A DNA stretch of 27,720 nt. Source: Saccoglossus kowalevskii. Lineage: Eukaryota > Hemichordata > Enteropneusta > Harrimaniidae. Position numbers and translations under genes: made by a program. Each line of letters starts with the position of its first letter. Position 1 is the first letter of the stretch. Under the pieces are notes generated by a model. It was given only the letters and a program-made list of their open reading frames with translations. It did no database searches and was not told where the DNA came from. This document shows positions 12,712-20,720 of this stretch, in pieces. The stretch lies in contig NW_003139828.1 of assembly GCF_000003605.2 (NCBI RefSeq), forward strand, positions 49,371 to 77,090, given 5' to 3'.

Positions 12712-13719
12712 CTACCCAAGGTCAGTGACGTCTACAATAATACGGATAAATGCAGTATCATCTTTCACGTATTCGCATCTACCACTGTCAATAACACTGA
12801 GTGGCATGAATAAAGGACATCCGGACGCAATGTTCATATCTCCTGTTGGACGCTTGAATGAACTCGATGAGGGATCTGGTCGGAACGCATCGATCACGTG
12901 TTCCCTATTAGATTGATCCAACCACATCAGAGTGACTTTCAGTCTAAATGGCCATTTTAAGATTGCGTCATATTCCCCTTTCATCACTACAAAGAACAGA
13001 GACACGTGATTTCCTTTCCCCATACCATCCCCATTCAAATAGAGCCTAGCACATAATTTGTAACCATGGTGACTGGTGAAGAAATACGGAGAATATATAG
13101 ATGGTTTACGGCCTGAAATTGCGTCACGTCTCTTCCTAGCAAAATCGGTGATTTTCCACAGCAATATACCGTCGTATGACGTCATTTCAAGTGCCTGTAT
13201 CCGTAAATCTTGTTCCGCCAATGATACATCTTTTAGTGCTATTATTCGATCCTGTGATTTGCAATTATTTTCTAATATCCGAATTTGTTCTTTAAACTGA
13301 TCACTTTGGCGTTGTACAACGGTTAGATTATCAGTAGTACATTCTGCTTCGCGTGATAACACAGAAACTATTGCCTCATATGTTTCCACCTTCTTTTCTA
13401 ACTTGACAATGTGTGCTCTTAATTCGTTTATGTAGTACTGTTTATCATTACCTAATTCTTTCTCCTCAGTTCTGATATTCTGTTTGGCCAGTTGTTGGCC
13501 GTGCTGCCTCATTTGGTCCTCCAGATTGCCAGTGGTTTGCGTCAAACTTTGAATCCGCGTTTTCTGTGATTCTAACAGTGTTTTTATTTGTTGAATCTGA
13601 GTGCTGTATTCTTTGATGTTATCTTTGATGCTGTCTAGTTTTAGTATTGCTTGGAGCAGCAGGTGTGCGTGGTGTTGGACTTCTTGTTTGTTGTGGGCAC
13701 TTTGGCCATTCTTCTCTAT
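12712..13719 (-). CDS. TRAF exon 7: coiled coil and MATH (TRAF-C) domain, stop codon
   Basis: 1008 nt from the acceptor TTCTAG|ATA to TAG (12712-12714); residues 225-559. Residues about 230-404 are rich in Q, K, E and hydrophobic residues with heptad-like spacing, fitting the trimerising TRAF-N coiled coil. Residues 406-559 form the TRAF-C/MATH fold, from YDGILLWKITDF through the receptor-binding core to IIVDVTDLG at the C terminus. The domain is full length with all signature strings in place, so receptor binding is probably intact. Confidence 0.95.
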   Translation of the reverse strand: MEKNGQSAHNKQEVQHHAHLLLQAILKLDSIKDNIKEYSTQIQQIKTLLESQKTRIQSLTQTTGNLEDQMRQHGQQLAKQNIRTEEKELGNDKQYYINELRAHIVKLEKKVETYEAIVSVLSREAECTTDNLTVVQRQSDQFKEQIRILENNCKSQDRIIALKDVSLAEQDLRIQALEMTSYDGILLWKITDFARKRRDAISGRKPSIYSPYFFTSHHGYKLCARLYLNGDGMGKGNHVSLFFVVMKGEYDAILKWPFRLKVTLMWLDQSNREHVIDAFRPDPSSSSFKRPTGDMNIASGCPLFMPLSVIDSGRCEYVKDDTAFIRIIVDVTDLG

Positions 13720-16700
13720 CTAGAATTGACAGATCATAGGCAATGCTAAAGTTTTGTAAATGTATGATATGGCTTCCAATCAGTCATAGCATATGATAAT
13801 GTGTCCACGAAAAGTAATTTTGTTAATTTCACGTATGTTACGATTCAATACTGATCATGGCTGTTTAGATGTACTCTACCGTTTTAAAGACTTTATTAAC
13901 TATTGCATTGTCTGGTATTACTCAGACCTAATACATGGTGACTCTAGAGCTGGAATAATAATACAATGCGATTGATGCAATCGAGGCATACACTATTTAA
14001 TTTCACTCCAAATGTAGATTTACTTACCAATGTCGAACAACCCACTTGTTTGAATTCACAGATTTGTTTCATATTTGGACAGTCGCCAGTTTCAGTGTTT
14101 TTGTGGTCTGCGATCTAATATTGGCAAATATAAAGATATATTATCTGAAGTGTTTCAACAATCACATAATAAAATGTAGTAGTGTGTATCTGTAACTTTT
14201 TTTTCTTTTTGAGTGAAACGCGATTGTCGCCAATTACACGTAAACTCACCTTTTCCCGTAGTACTCTATTCCCACACCAATCGCATGGAATCCGCACTTT
14301 TGGACATTGTGCATGATGAACCTTAAAAATTTTAATATTTTTTTTAAGATTTGTTACATTTGTCATTTTTTTCTATTTTTAAACATTGCTTAATATGTTA
14401 TTTTTATATATTGATTTATTCATTTTCCTTGCCGACTTCTACCCACATATAATAGCAATAATTGTCAGAATTTATATATTAGCGTATACTGATTAGCACA
14501 ACATTTAAAACATACCTTTAATTCTCGATATATATAGTCGTTATTGCAGTATTGACACGTTGTTTTCCTCATACAGCACTCTTCATTTGTATGTCTTAAC
14601 CGGTTCCCTCGTTGTATTTCTTGACCACAGCCTTCAACGGGACACGTTATAACGCCGAAGTCGCACAACATTGCATGATCCTAGAATCGAAAACCATTTA
14701 ATGTATCTAATTATAATGATATAAAATACTAAATTCCCACCAACCTACAATGGATGAAATCTGTCCGTAACTCGACCAGTTGTTTTGACCGGATATGCTG
14801 AATTGATCGAGTTACGAAAATCGAGTTCCGAAAACATCGAATTATAAAAATGACCACGCCCAAATTGTAACTCGATATTAAATTACCAGTTACGAGCAAT
14901 ATACATTTTTGTTTTTGTTTAATGTCCATACTTAATAACTCGATCTGCGATTAACACTTAAACGGATTTTTAGTTTGTTTGACGTTCAAATTTAGTAACT
15001 CAAACTTTAATTTACAGTTAACTGACCTTTGAGTTACGGGCAACATACAACGTTAAACTAAAAAAAAAACATGTTGCCCGTAACTCAAAGCTCTGTTAAT
15101 TCAAGTTCGTGTTACTAAATGTGGACGTTAAACAAGAATAGCAATTTATGATTCTCGTAACTCGATGTTCGATTTACTGTTAATTAAACATTGAGTTTTA
15201 ATTTGGGCGTGGTTTGCAACAGTGAGAGTGGTTTTTAAAATATGGGCGTGCACTCATTCACTGGTTCTAAATAGAAATATTCAACGCAACGCTGAATTCC
15301 GGACCGATGATCATCAAACACGGGTGGGCGCAACCACCGCAATTAAAAACAAAATTATTATCGCCGTATCGCCGGTGATCACAAACGGTGTAGATCGAAT
15401 CCCGGAGACCGAATATGTGTACACATTTGTGACAGACATCATTAAACGCCATATCCCCACGTTTAAGCCCCCCCCCCCCCCCGCTATTATTATCAGCTAA
15501 CATCATTGGTTGGAAGATAACACAATTTAAATACAATGCAATATTCAAATTAGATTACACACTAAATAGGGAAACATGTATAGTACCTAAGCCCGTGCTA
15601 AAAACAAATTTGCGTGAACGCTTAGCACGGGCTAAGCACCCAATTCGGTGCCATTTCAAATATGTAGAACTAACTTGTATACCTTCATATAGTAATCATA
15701 GTTAAACGGATTGAATATTTTTTTTTATTTTTAACACGTTTGGACATTCCTTAGCCCATGCTAAACGCTGTTTACTCGCGTACGTGAACCTAATTGGGTC
15801 TATCAGATATGCAAATTAGTGAGATTAGATTAAATTAGTCCGTACTTTGTGTAACGTTAACAATACTATATACTAGTACTCTTTCTTTATATGATTACTT
15901 TATAGTTTAATCCAGTGATCCAGATGAGTTTATATACTAGTTTATATATTATTACAACTTAAAATATCTAATATCTTAAAATATCTATAGAAATGGTGCA
16001 TATTAGAGAATATCACATACCTTATACTGGGAATAATATCCACTCCACACGCAGCCATTATAAACGCATCTTACTTTTAATCGCATCATTTCTCGTGCAA
16101 GTGCTCTATCAGGAAATACCTAAACATGTGAACATAAAGAGTTTTTTATAAATGGTGAAGAATTACAACAACAATAATGAATCTCCCACGGCGTCATGTT
16201 ATATTGTTTGAACACACGCCCACAATAATATCTTACCGTGTTGATAGTCAATGTATTGTTGTTTGGTTCCAGGTCATCTAAATACATCGGGCATTGGCTG
16301 CTCCCTGTGTCCCTGCAAAAGGTGAACTTGGCGTAAGCAATATGTCATCCGGTAAGTTCATTTCACTGAATTTGATATTGGTTTTAAAAAGACATGTGTT
16401 AACGTTTAATATTGCTTAACGCAGAATTTAACGATCTTCCATATGAATACGTGATCAAGAAGCGACTATGTTTTTACCAAGAATCGTATCCAATAAACAC
16501 ATTGTTCTGATTGGTTGTAGTTCTGTTTTCTAATTTGCATACTCAACGCACGAAATATGGTTTGGTATCACAACTTTTTTTCCGTATATGCTGGCGCACG
16601 TACATCTATACATTTAATATATTTAACGTACCTGATCAGTACATCAACACATGTTTTACAAAACCGATGACCACAACTACTCTGTACCGGGTTGTTTAAC

Positions 16701-16804
16701 ACTCGTTTACAGTGTACGCACATGTACTTGTCGTCTTGATCTTGTTCGTGTAAGATTCCAACTGGGTATCCCGACTCTCCCGATTCTAACTTGCTCAAAG
16801 CCAT
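12712..16804 (-). CDS. TRAF-family adaptor (TNF receptor-associated factor), TRAF2/3/5-like, seven coding exons
   Basis: Seven minus-strand exons (16804-16632, 16312-16237, 16119-16021, 14680-14516, 14321-14250, 14114-14028, 13719-12712) join in frame at GT-AG borders to about 559 residues, a normal TRAF length. Domain order is RING (about 29-71), TRAF-type zinc fingers (about 101-221), a long coiled coil (about 230-404) and a TRAF-C/MATH domain (406-559). The MATH domain shows hallmark strings such as YLNGDGMGKG, SLFFVVMKGEYDA, WPF and PTGDMNIASGCP. The family trimerises, binds receptor tails through MATH and relays TNF-receptor or TLR/IL-1-type signals to NF-kB and JNK in the cytoplasm. Intron 1 is phase 2 and the rest are phase 0. 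All of the coiled coil and MATH lies in one exon. The zinc-finger end (C-x6-C followed by an H-rich VQHHAHLLL stretch) resembles TRAF2/3/5 more than TRAF6; that subfamily placement is inference. The final RING ligand looks altered. No frameshift or internal stop was seen. Confidence 0.93.
14028..14114 (-). CDS. TRAF exon 6: zinc finger 4 and last Cys pair
   Basis: 87 nt, phase 0, acceptor ATTAG|ATC and donor TTG|GTAAGT; residues 196-224. H199 and C207 can close finger 4, and C214-x6-C221 (CEFKQVGC) matches the last TRAF finger before the coiled coil. Confidence 0.88.
14250..14321 (-). CDS. TRAF exon 5: zinc fingers 3-4
   Basis: 72 nt, phase 0, acceptor TTTAAG|GTT and donor AAAG|GTGAG; residues 172-195. 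H173/H174 and C177 close finger 3, and C184-x2-C187 opens finger 4. A 24-codon exon encoding one half-finger is usual for TRAF genes. Confidence 0.9.
14516..14680 (-). CDS. TRAF exon 4: zinc fingers 1-3
   Basis: 165 nt, phase 0 at both ends, acceptor TTCTAG|GAT and donor AAG|GTATGT; residues 117-171. It completes finger 1 (H118, C122), holds finger 2 (C129-x4-C134, H146, C151/C152) and opens finger 3 (C158-x2-C161). It follows the 1.34-kb intron that holds the repeat elements. Confidence 0.91.
14854..15212. mobile_element. Foldback (long inverted repeat) element in TRAF intron 3
   Basis: The ends are exact inverted copies: CCACGCCCAAATT from 14854 and AATTTGGGCGTGG ending at 15212. The arms stay similar towards a centre near 15058. 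The innermost 20 bases (15027-15046 and 15071-15090; core GAGTTACGGGCAAC) are perfect complements around a 24-nt A-rich loop. The left arm has an extra related unit of about 70 bp. GTAACTCGA-type motifs recur through both arms and in the left flank. No clear target duplication. It looks like a palindromic MITE or foldback element without coding capacity. Confidence 0.6.
15027..15090. repeat. Perfect 20-bp inverted repeat with 24-nt loop
   Basis: Central hairpin of the foldback element. The arms read CTTTGAGTTACGGGCAACAT and its exact reverse complement. As it lies in an intron, it would fold in the TRAF pre-mRNA. Confidence 0.85.
15468..15482 (+). repeat. Poly-C tract (15 C)
   Basis: A mononucleotide run in TRAF intron 3 (poly-G in the transcript). 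The frames that cross it on both strands (15222-15548) are not genes. Confidence 0.85.
15586..15800. repeat. Palindromic dispersed repeat, two copies in TRAF intron 3
   Basis: Copy A (15586-15650) has two near-palindromes, TAAGCCCGTGCTAA and CTTAGCACGGGCTAAG, separated by AAATTTGCGTGAACG and followed by CACCCAATTCGG. Copy B (15749-15800) has TTAGCCCATGCTAA, then GCGTACGTGAAC and AATTGGGT. Copy A aligns well with 22222-22290, so this is a dispersed family. No coding capacity. Confidence 0.6.
16021..16119 (-). CDS. TRAF exon 3: RING to zinc-finger linker and start of finger 1
   Basis: 99 nt between an acceptor (GTTTAG|GT) and a donor (AAG|GTATGT); encodes residues 84-116 in phase 0. The FPDRALAREM segment followed by VRCVYNGCVWSG is the standard TRAF linker plus the first Cys pair (C101, C106) of zinc finger 1. 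The finger is completed by H118 and C122 in exon 4. Confidence 0.9.
16237..16312 (-). CDS. TRAF exon 2: end of the RING finger
   Basis: 76 nt between an acceptor (TTTTGCAG|GG) and a donor (ACG|GTAAGA). It completes codon 58 (Arg) and encodes residues 58-83. C65 followed by P is the seventh RING ligand. The eighth is expected at +3 (C or D) but is Tyr68, with acidic residues at 70-71. The exon restores phase 0 for the next exon. Confidence 0.9.
16632..16804 (-). CDS. TRAF exon 1: start codon and first part of the RING finger
   Basis: The ATG is rc 16802-16804. An in-frame GTG 12 nt upstream is not a credible eukaryotic start. The exon encodes residues 1-57 plus two bases of codon 58, and ends at a consensus donor (CAG|GTACGT). 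It carries the first six RING ligands: C29-x2-C32, C44-x-H46, C49-x2-C52, in the context SSCGHRFCKTC typical of TRAFs. The N-terminal 26 residues are acidic and polar. Confidence 0.92.
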
Positions 16805-17352
16805 CGTATTTTCCACCTTTTGTTTTACAATGAAATATGTGTTTTATTTGTGCTACCACGATCGGTATGTTCTGTCTGACTTTATGGCGCGGCTTCCTCG
16901 TCTTGGAGTTTTTCACTTGTAAGCTGAGACTGCGAAATATTGTGTGTAGAGACTTCGATAGTAGACTTGTATTTAGTAATACGAGTATGGTGAATACTAT
17001 CATCGATCTGTATGGGAATAATATAATTTGGATGTTATAGTAGAAAAAACTGCAAAAACACACGTACATCATGTTATTCAAGCAAACCTGGTATGACCAT
17101 TGGAGTTGCGCACTTTGATAGAAAACCGGATAAATGTTGATACCAGCAGAAGCTTTATCTTGAAAATTCATTGACCTTAGACGATTTCTCTGAAGAGAAA
17201 CTCGTGTGTTAATATGTAACAATTTAGGGTCAGAAATTGCAGACCCTACGTCGTACGGTATACTGCTGTCAAGGTTTATATTTACAAATGCTGGGTAACA
17301 ACGATAAAAATAGCACTACTAACACTCATCCACCCCAAGTACGAGATAAAAA

Positions 17353-17400
17353 GCACTTCCTGTTTCAACAGATATGGCCGCCAAACCAGTCTAGGTAAGT
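17353..17400. promoter_or_regulatory. Candidate TATA-less promoter with ETS and YY1-like motifs upstream of TRAF
   Basis: On the minus strand, ACAGGAAGTGC (rc 17353-17363) is a good ETS/GABPA site, and GGCGGCCATAT (rc 17372-17382) resembles a YY1 site. Both are typical of TATA-less animal promoters and lie about 550 bp upstream of the TRAF ATG. On the plus strand the same patch reads ATGGCCGCC and is followed by a perfect donor CTAG|GTAAGT (17395-17400), which could mark a divergent transcript. I saw no strong minus-strand donor between here and the ATG, so the TRAF 5'UTR may be unspliced. Assignment to TRAF is inferred from position. Confidence 0.4.
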
Positions 17401-17535
17401 TTCCCAGAGTTAGAGTAGTATTACACGTGGATAGTTTTCCAAAAAAAATGTAGATCGATTGATTTTAAAGTTCCGGGGAATTTGAATGTAAATTATTTCA
17501 TGCTATTTTCCGTTAATTCAACATTTCTAAATTAA

Positions 17536-18083
17536 GGTAGCGGGACTATTATTTGCATCCCATCAAGGTCTGTTTTAACATGTGTAGGGGCATCCAAATG
17601 TGTAAGGCTATTGGAAACCAAAATATAAAAGGAATGGGATAGCTATAGTTCGATAAAATCGACAGATGAAAACACCAAAATCAATGATTTTTTTTTCAGT
17701 GGCTGTGTGACCTTGTGTCTGACACATTCATATGCAAATAACTAATCTGTGAAATAAACAGGGGCGGCCACAAACCACTCAAATGTTTGGAAACACTCAT
17801 TGTGTGTTAGGTCGCTACTGATAACACATCCTAACATGATTGCTTTGTCTTGTGTTAATCTTTGAAAATTATAGGCACACAAATTAAACCTGTGTTGTTG
17901 ATTTTGGAAAACACTACTGAAACTACCTTACTTTCCTTCAAAAAATCTACATTTTAATCAACTTACATGACATTCTAGGTTACGTTGACTTTATCAGATG
18001 AAAGTTTATAGTGCATTTCATCAATTAATAAATAAATAGATGTGAAAATCGTAATTTTCAACACAAATAATAGTCTCGCTACC
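17536..18083. mobile_element. Nonautonomous DNA transposon flanked by TTAA
   Basis: The ends are inverted: GGTAGCGGGACTATTATTTG at the left and, read inward, GGTAGCGAGACTATTATTTG at the right (19 of 20 matching). TTAA sits on both sides (17532-17535, 18084-18087). A TTAA target is used by piggyBac and Kolobok groups; the TIR does not decide between them. At 548 bp with no transposase frame it is a MITE. It lies about 730 bp upstream of the TRAF ATG, beyond the candidate promoter. Confidence 0.85.
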
Positions 18084-18087
18084 TTAA

Positions 18088-18440
18088 TGCATATTTTACC
18101 AGTTGTTAGTACAATATAGAAAGTCGGGTAAATCAAGTATCACGGTCTCTATTATGCAGAAAGGGGTTTTACAAGTCAACGGTTTTCTAGTAATAGTCCA
18201 GCAAAACTAAGACAGAGAAAGGTGAAGCAAGATCTGAACTATACCAATAGGGTCTTAACAATGTCACTATGGTAATAACGTATGATTTGTTGTTGAATGC
18301 ATAGCATTGAGATGTTCTAACAATCCAGGTACGGCCCATTGTTCATGAATGATATAAAACATATGCCAACCAACTTACGGCAGTTCACATGTAATTTTGG
18401 CCTGCAATTTGGTATTGTAGAACAATTTCAACAATTACGT
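18088..18440. other. Spacer between two repeats, nothing recognised
   Basis: Short AT-rich stretch between the TTAA element and the inverted repeat, without a credible frame. Confidence 0.4.
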
Positions 18441-18710
18441 AGTGTAAACCTGGAAAATTGCGTGTTTTTATATTTAGAACTTAACGTCTACGTCACGTGC
18501 GTACTTTCCTTAACGACAACAATATGATTGTCTTTCTCCATTGTTCATTGATTTCTGCCACCTTCTAAGTATTGCTATTTACTGCTCAATCAAAACAGTC
18601 ATTGAACTAACAATGAATTTAATTTATGACCATCCATGACGAAGTAAATAGATCTCTAAAATTAGTACGCAATGTGTTTGTCTATGTGTATAAAGGATAA
18701 GCACTGTTTT

Positions 18711-18855
18711 CAGGGGCGGATCTAGGATTCTGGAATAGGGAGCGGGGATAAGTTGGCCTAAGGCCAAGTTCGCGAGCGCCGATGGCGCGAAGTCCTGTTG
18801 GTTGTTAAAAATAGGGGGCTGCGATCCCCTCGGCCCCCATCTAAATCCGCCAATG
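18711..18855. mobile_element. hAT-like MITE nested in the inverted repeat
   Basis: It begins CAGGGGCGGATCTAG and ends with the complement of CATTGGCGGATTTAG. CAG...CTG-type ends with GGCGGATC are typical of short hAT-like elements in invertebrates. The interior is G/C-rich with a GGGGGC and GCCCCC pair. The opposite arm (about 19320-19332) keeps the empty site: ACTGTTTT runs straight into GGAAG there, whereas here the element sits between TTTT and ATTTTGGAAG. This shows the insertion directly; the target duplication is only TTTT to about five bases as it stands. Confidence 0.75.
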
Positions 18856-19429
18856 ATTTTGGAAGAAGACAAGGGGAGCAGCAGCGAAGATCAGAGCAAC
18901 AACGAGTGATTCGACATTTAATATTAGCTCGATTGGAGACAAATGTGGCCGGGGCTTCTACCAACAAGTGTTGTCGGGGTTTCTACCGAGTTTGGGGGAC
19001 TCAGCAATCGTAGATCAATAAGTTGGCAGGCTAGAGGTACGTGCGTGAATTGTTGCCAGGCGGTAAGGGCGTACACAGAGAAGAGTTACAGATACATGTA
19101 GTCCAGTATGTAACGCTTAGTAGGTTTAATCTTAATACACAGTAGATCCAATTCATGACTGATGAAATCACAAACTATAAACGAATCTATGGTGATGACT
19201 TTATCATAGTAGTAAGATTGGACGGTTCGCTGACAGTCCATTTGACTGCAGCTCCCCTCGTCACCAATCGAGCTGATAATAATGTCGACTCACTCGCTGC
19301 TGCTCTCTTCTGGTCTCCTTCCAAAACAGTTCTTATCCTTTATACACATAAGCAAACAAATTGCGTAGTTTCTAATTTTAGAGATATATTTACTTCGTCA
19401 TGGATGGTTATAAATTGAATTCATTGTTA

Positions 19430-19505
19430 GTTCAAAGATTGTTTCGATTGAACAGTAAATAACAATAGTTCAATTACTGTTTTGATTGAGCAGTCATAAC
19501 AATGG
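19430..19505 (+). repeat. 38-bp tandem duplication in the right arm
   Basis: Two consecutive 38-nt units (19430-19467, 19468-19505) both start GTTCAA and share the pattern TGTTTCGATTGAACAGT / TGTTTTGATTGAGCAGT then AACAAT. The left arm of the inverted repeat has only one unit, so the duplication arose after the arms separated. Confidence 0.75.
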
Positions 19506-19640
19506 TCCCTACTTAGAAGGTAGCAGAATTCAATGAACAATGGGGAAAGACAGTCATATTGTTGTCGTTGGGGAAAGTACGCACGTGACGTAGACGTAAA
19601 GTTCTCATTATAAAAGTACGTAATTTTACAGGTTTACAGT

Positions 19641-20241
19641 AGCTGTTTTTATTTTTTAATTTCATTCAGTCTGAACATTCACTGTAAAAGTCACCGTTTG
19701 TGGACTTCGTCATACCGGGGGGTAAAAACGGACGTTCAGAAAACTGACATTACAACACGGAAGTAACAGGATTTATAATATTAGTAAACAATTCCTGCCT
19801 ATATTGTTATTTTGTGTGTGTTTGTTTTGTTTCCTACAAAATAAGTTGACAGCTCCGTCATTTGACGAACAATAATAATCAATACGTGATCTCCAGCTCC
19901 ATGCCATATGAGACCAGTATAATGTTATATAACCCAACGACCGATTTGAAGCCCCTAGAGATCGGTAAACAAATCACACCTAGTATGCAACTAACGACGA
20001 TTGTACAATTCAAACGAGGGTGTTACTTACACTGCATGTAAACAAAGGGTTAACCTGTACTCCTGCATACGTATATGTCGTTCAAGGTCACCAAGTTCGT
20101 TTCGGTAGCTCAAACCACTCGGAGCATTGAATGATCAGCGACACCGTGCAGACCCCAGTCATTCCAATGACCCGTGAGTGGACTTTAACCCCTGTTATCG
20201 TCGCCGAAGTCTAATTTACATGTCTGTATGGCAGTTACGTA
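19641..20241. other. Intergenic, no gene recognised
   Basis: No domain, RNA gene or further element end found between the inverted repeat and the next MITE. Confidence 0.4.
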
Positions 20242-20485
20242 CAGTGTCGGCGGCACGGGGGGGGCAAAAAAAATTGAGGGCGTCGCCCCTCCAAAATCAA
20301 GCTGAAACCCTTTGTGTCAGCAAAATTTGCCCCTCATAATGCAAGAAATAGCGTTTCAGAGAGTCTTGATTTAAACTTGTTTAGAGGGGAGCATGCCCCG
20401 GACCCCCTAGTAAGGTCAAGCCTTCGGCGCAAGGTTATTGAGCAGATCTCGTCCCCTCATGCACAATTTCGTGCCGCCGCCTCTG
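20242..20485. mobile_element. Second hAT-like MITE (GGCGGCACG ends)
   Basis: The left end CAGTGTCGGCGGCACG and the right end, read inward, CAGAGGCGGCGGCACG match 14 of 16 bases and carry the CAG...CTG termini usual for hAT. The interior has G- and C-rich blocks (GGGGGGGGC; CATGCCCCGGACCCCC) common in short deuterostome and mollusc repeats. 244 bp, no transposase. No convincing 8-bp target duplication (gttacgta against acgtttca), so the copy is old or an end is misplaced. The 67-codon frame across it is not a gene. Confidence 0.65.
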
Positions 20486-20626
20486 ACGTTTCATTATTTC
20501 GCTTGTGCTCGCTTTAATTTCTAGTATGTATGTTTGACCTCTGCAACTTGTCAGTATAGAAACAAAAGTATAACTAAACAATTAACTTGTATAATACTAG
20601 TACTCAAAGTTAGCGATGAATAGTTA

Positions 20627-20720
20627 TTACGAGGATACCTGAAAGTATGCACGAAGACAGTACAGCGGGAGTATTGCGACGGTGCACTGTCTGAGTGCAT
20701 ACTTTAAGGTATACTCGTAA
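20627..20720. ncRNA. 94-nt near-perfect hairpin: pre-miRNA-like or tiny palindromic element
   Basis: Stem blocks in order are TTACGAG/CTCGTAA (7 bp), a G-A mismatch, ATACCT/AGGTAT (6 bp), a G-A mismatch, AAAGTATGCAC/GTGCATACTTT (11 bp), a GA/GA internal loop, AGACAGT/ACTGTCT (7 bp), and a 24-nt apical region. That is 31 paired positions with only purine-purine mismatches. Stem length, small symmetric loops and overall size fit an animal pri-miRNA hairpin. A palindromic MITE relic would look similar, and the strand is not determined. I recognise no known miRNA family. Confidence 0.45.

Larger units (their letters stand above)
18441..19640. repeat. Large inverted repeat with unequal arms
   Basis: The left arm (18441-18940) and right arm (19260-19640) are reverse complements over most of their length, with landmarks such as ACGTCTACGTCACGTGCGTAC and CAACGACAACAATATGA shared in order. 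The left arm is longer because it holds a 145-bp MITE (18711-18855); the right arm has a 38-bp tandem duplication. A 319-bp spacer separates them. No clean target duplication was seen, so it may be a foldback-type transposon or two oppositely oriented copies of one repeat. Frames inside are short and unrecognised. Confidence 0.8.

Noticed and set aside
15222..15548. Overlapping frames on both strands crossing the poly-C tract
   Set aside because: They depend on translating a C15 homopolymer and lie in a TRAF intron.
16707..17222. 171-codon minus-strand frame overlapping TRAF exon 1
   Set aside because: It reads the RING exon in the wrong frame and extends into the upstream region. The TRAF reading is supported by splice chain and domain.
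18624..19418. Pro/Arg-rich frames within the inverted repeat
   Set aside because: They cross the nested MITE and repeat arms and have no domain; MITE sequence explains their composition.
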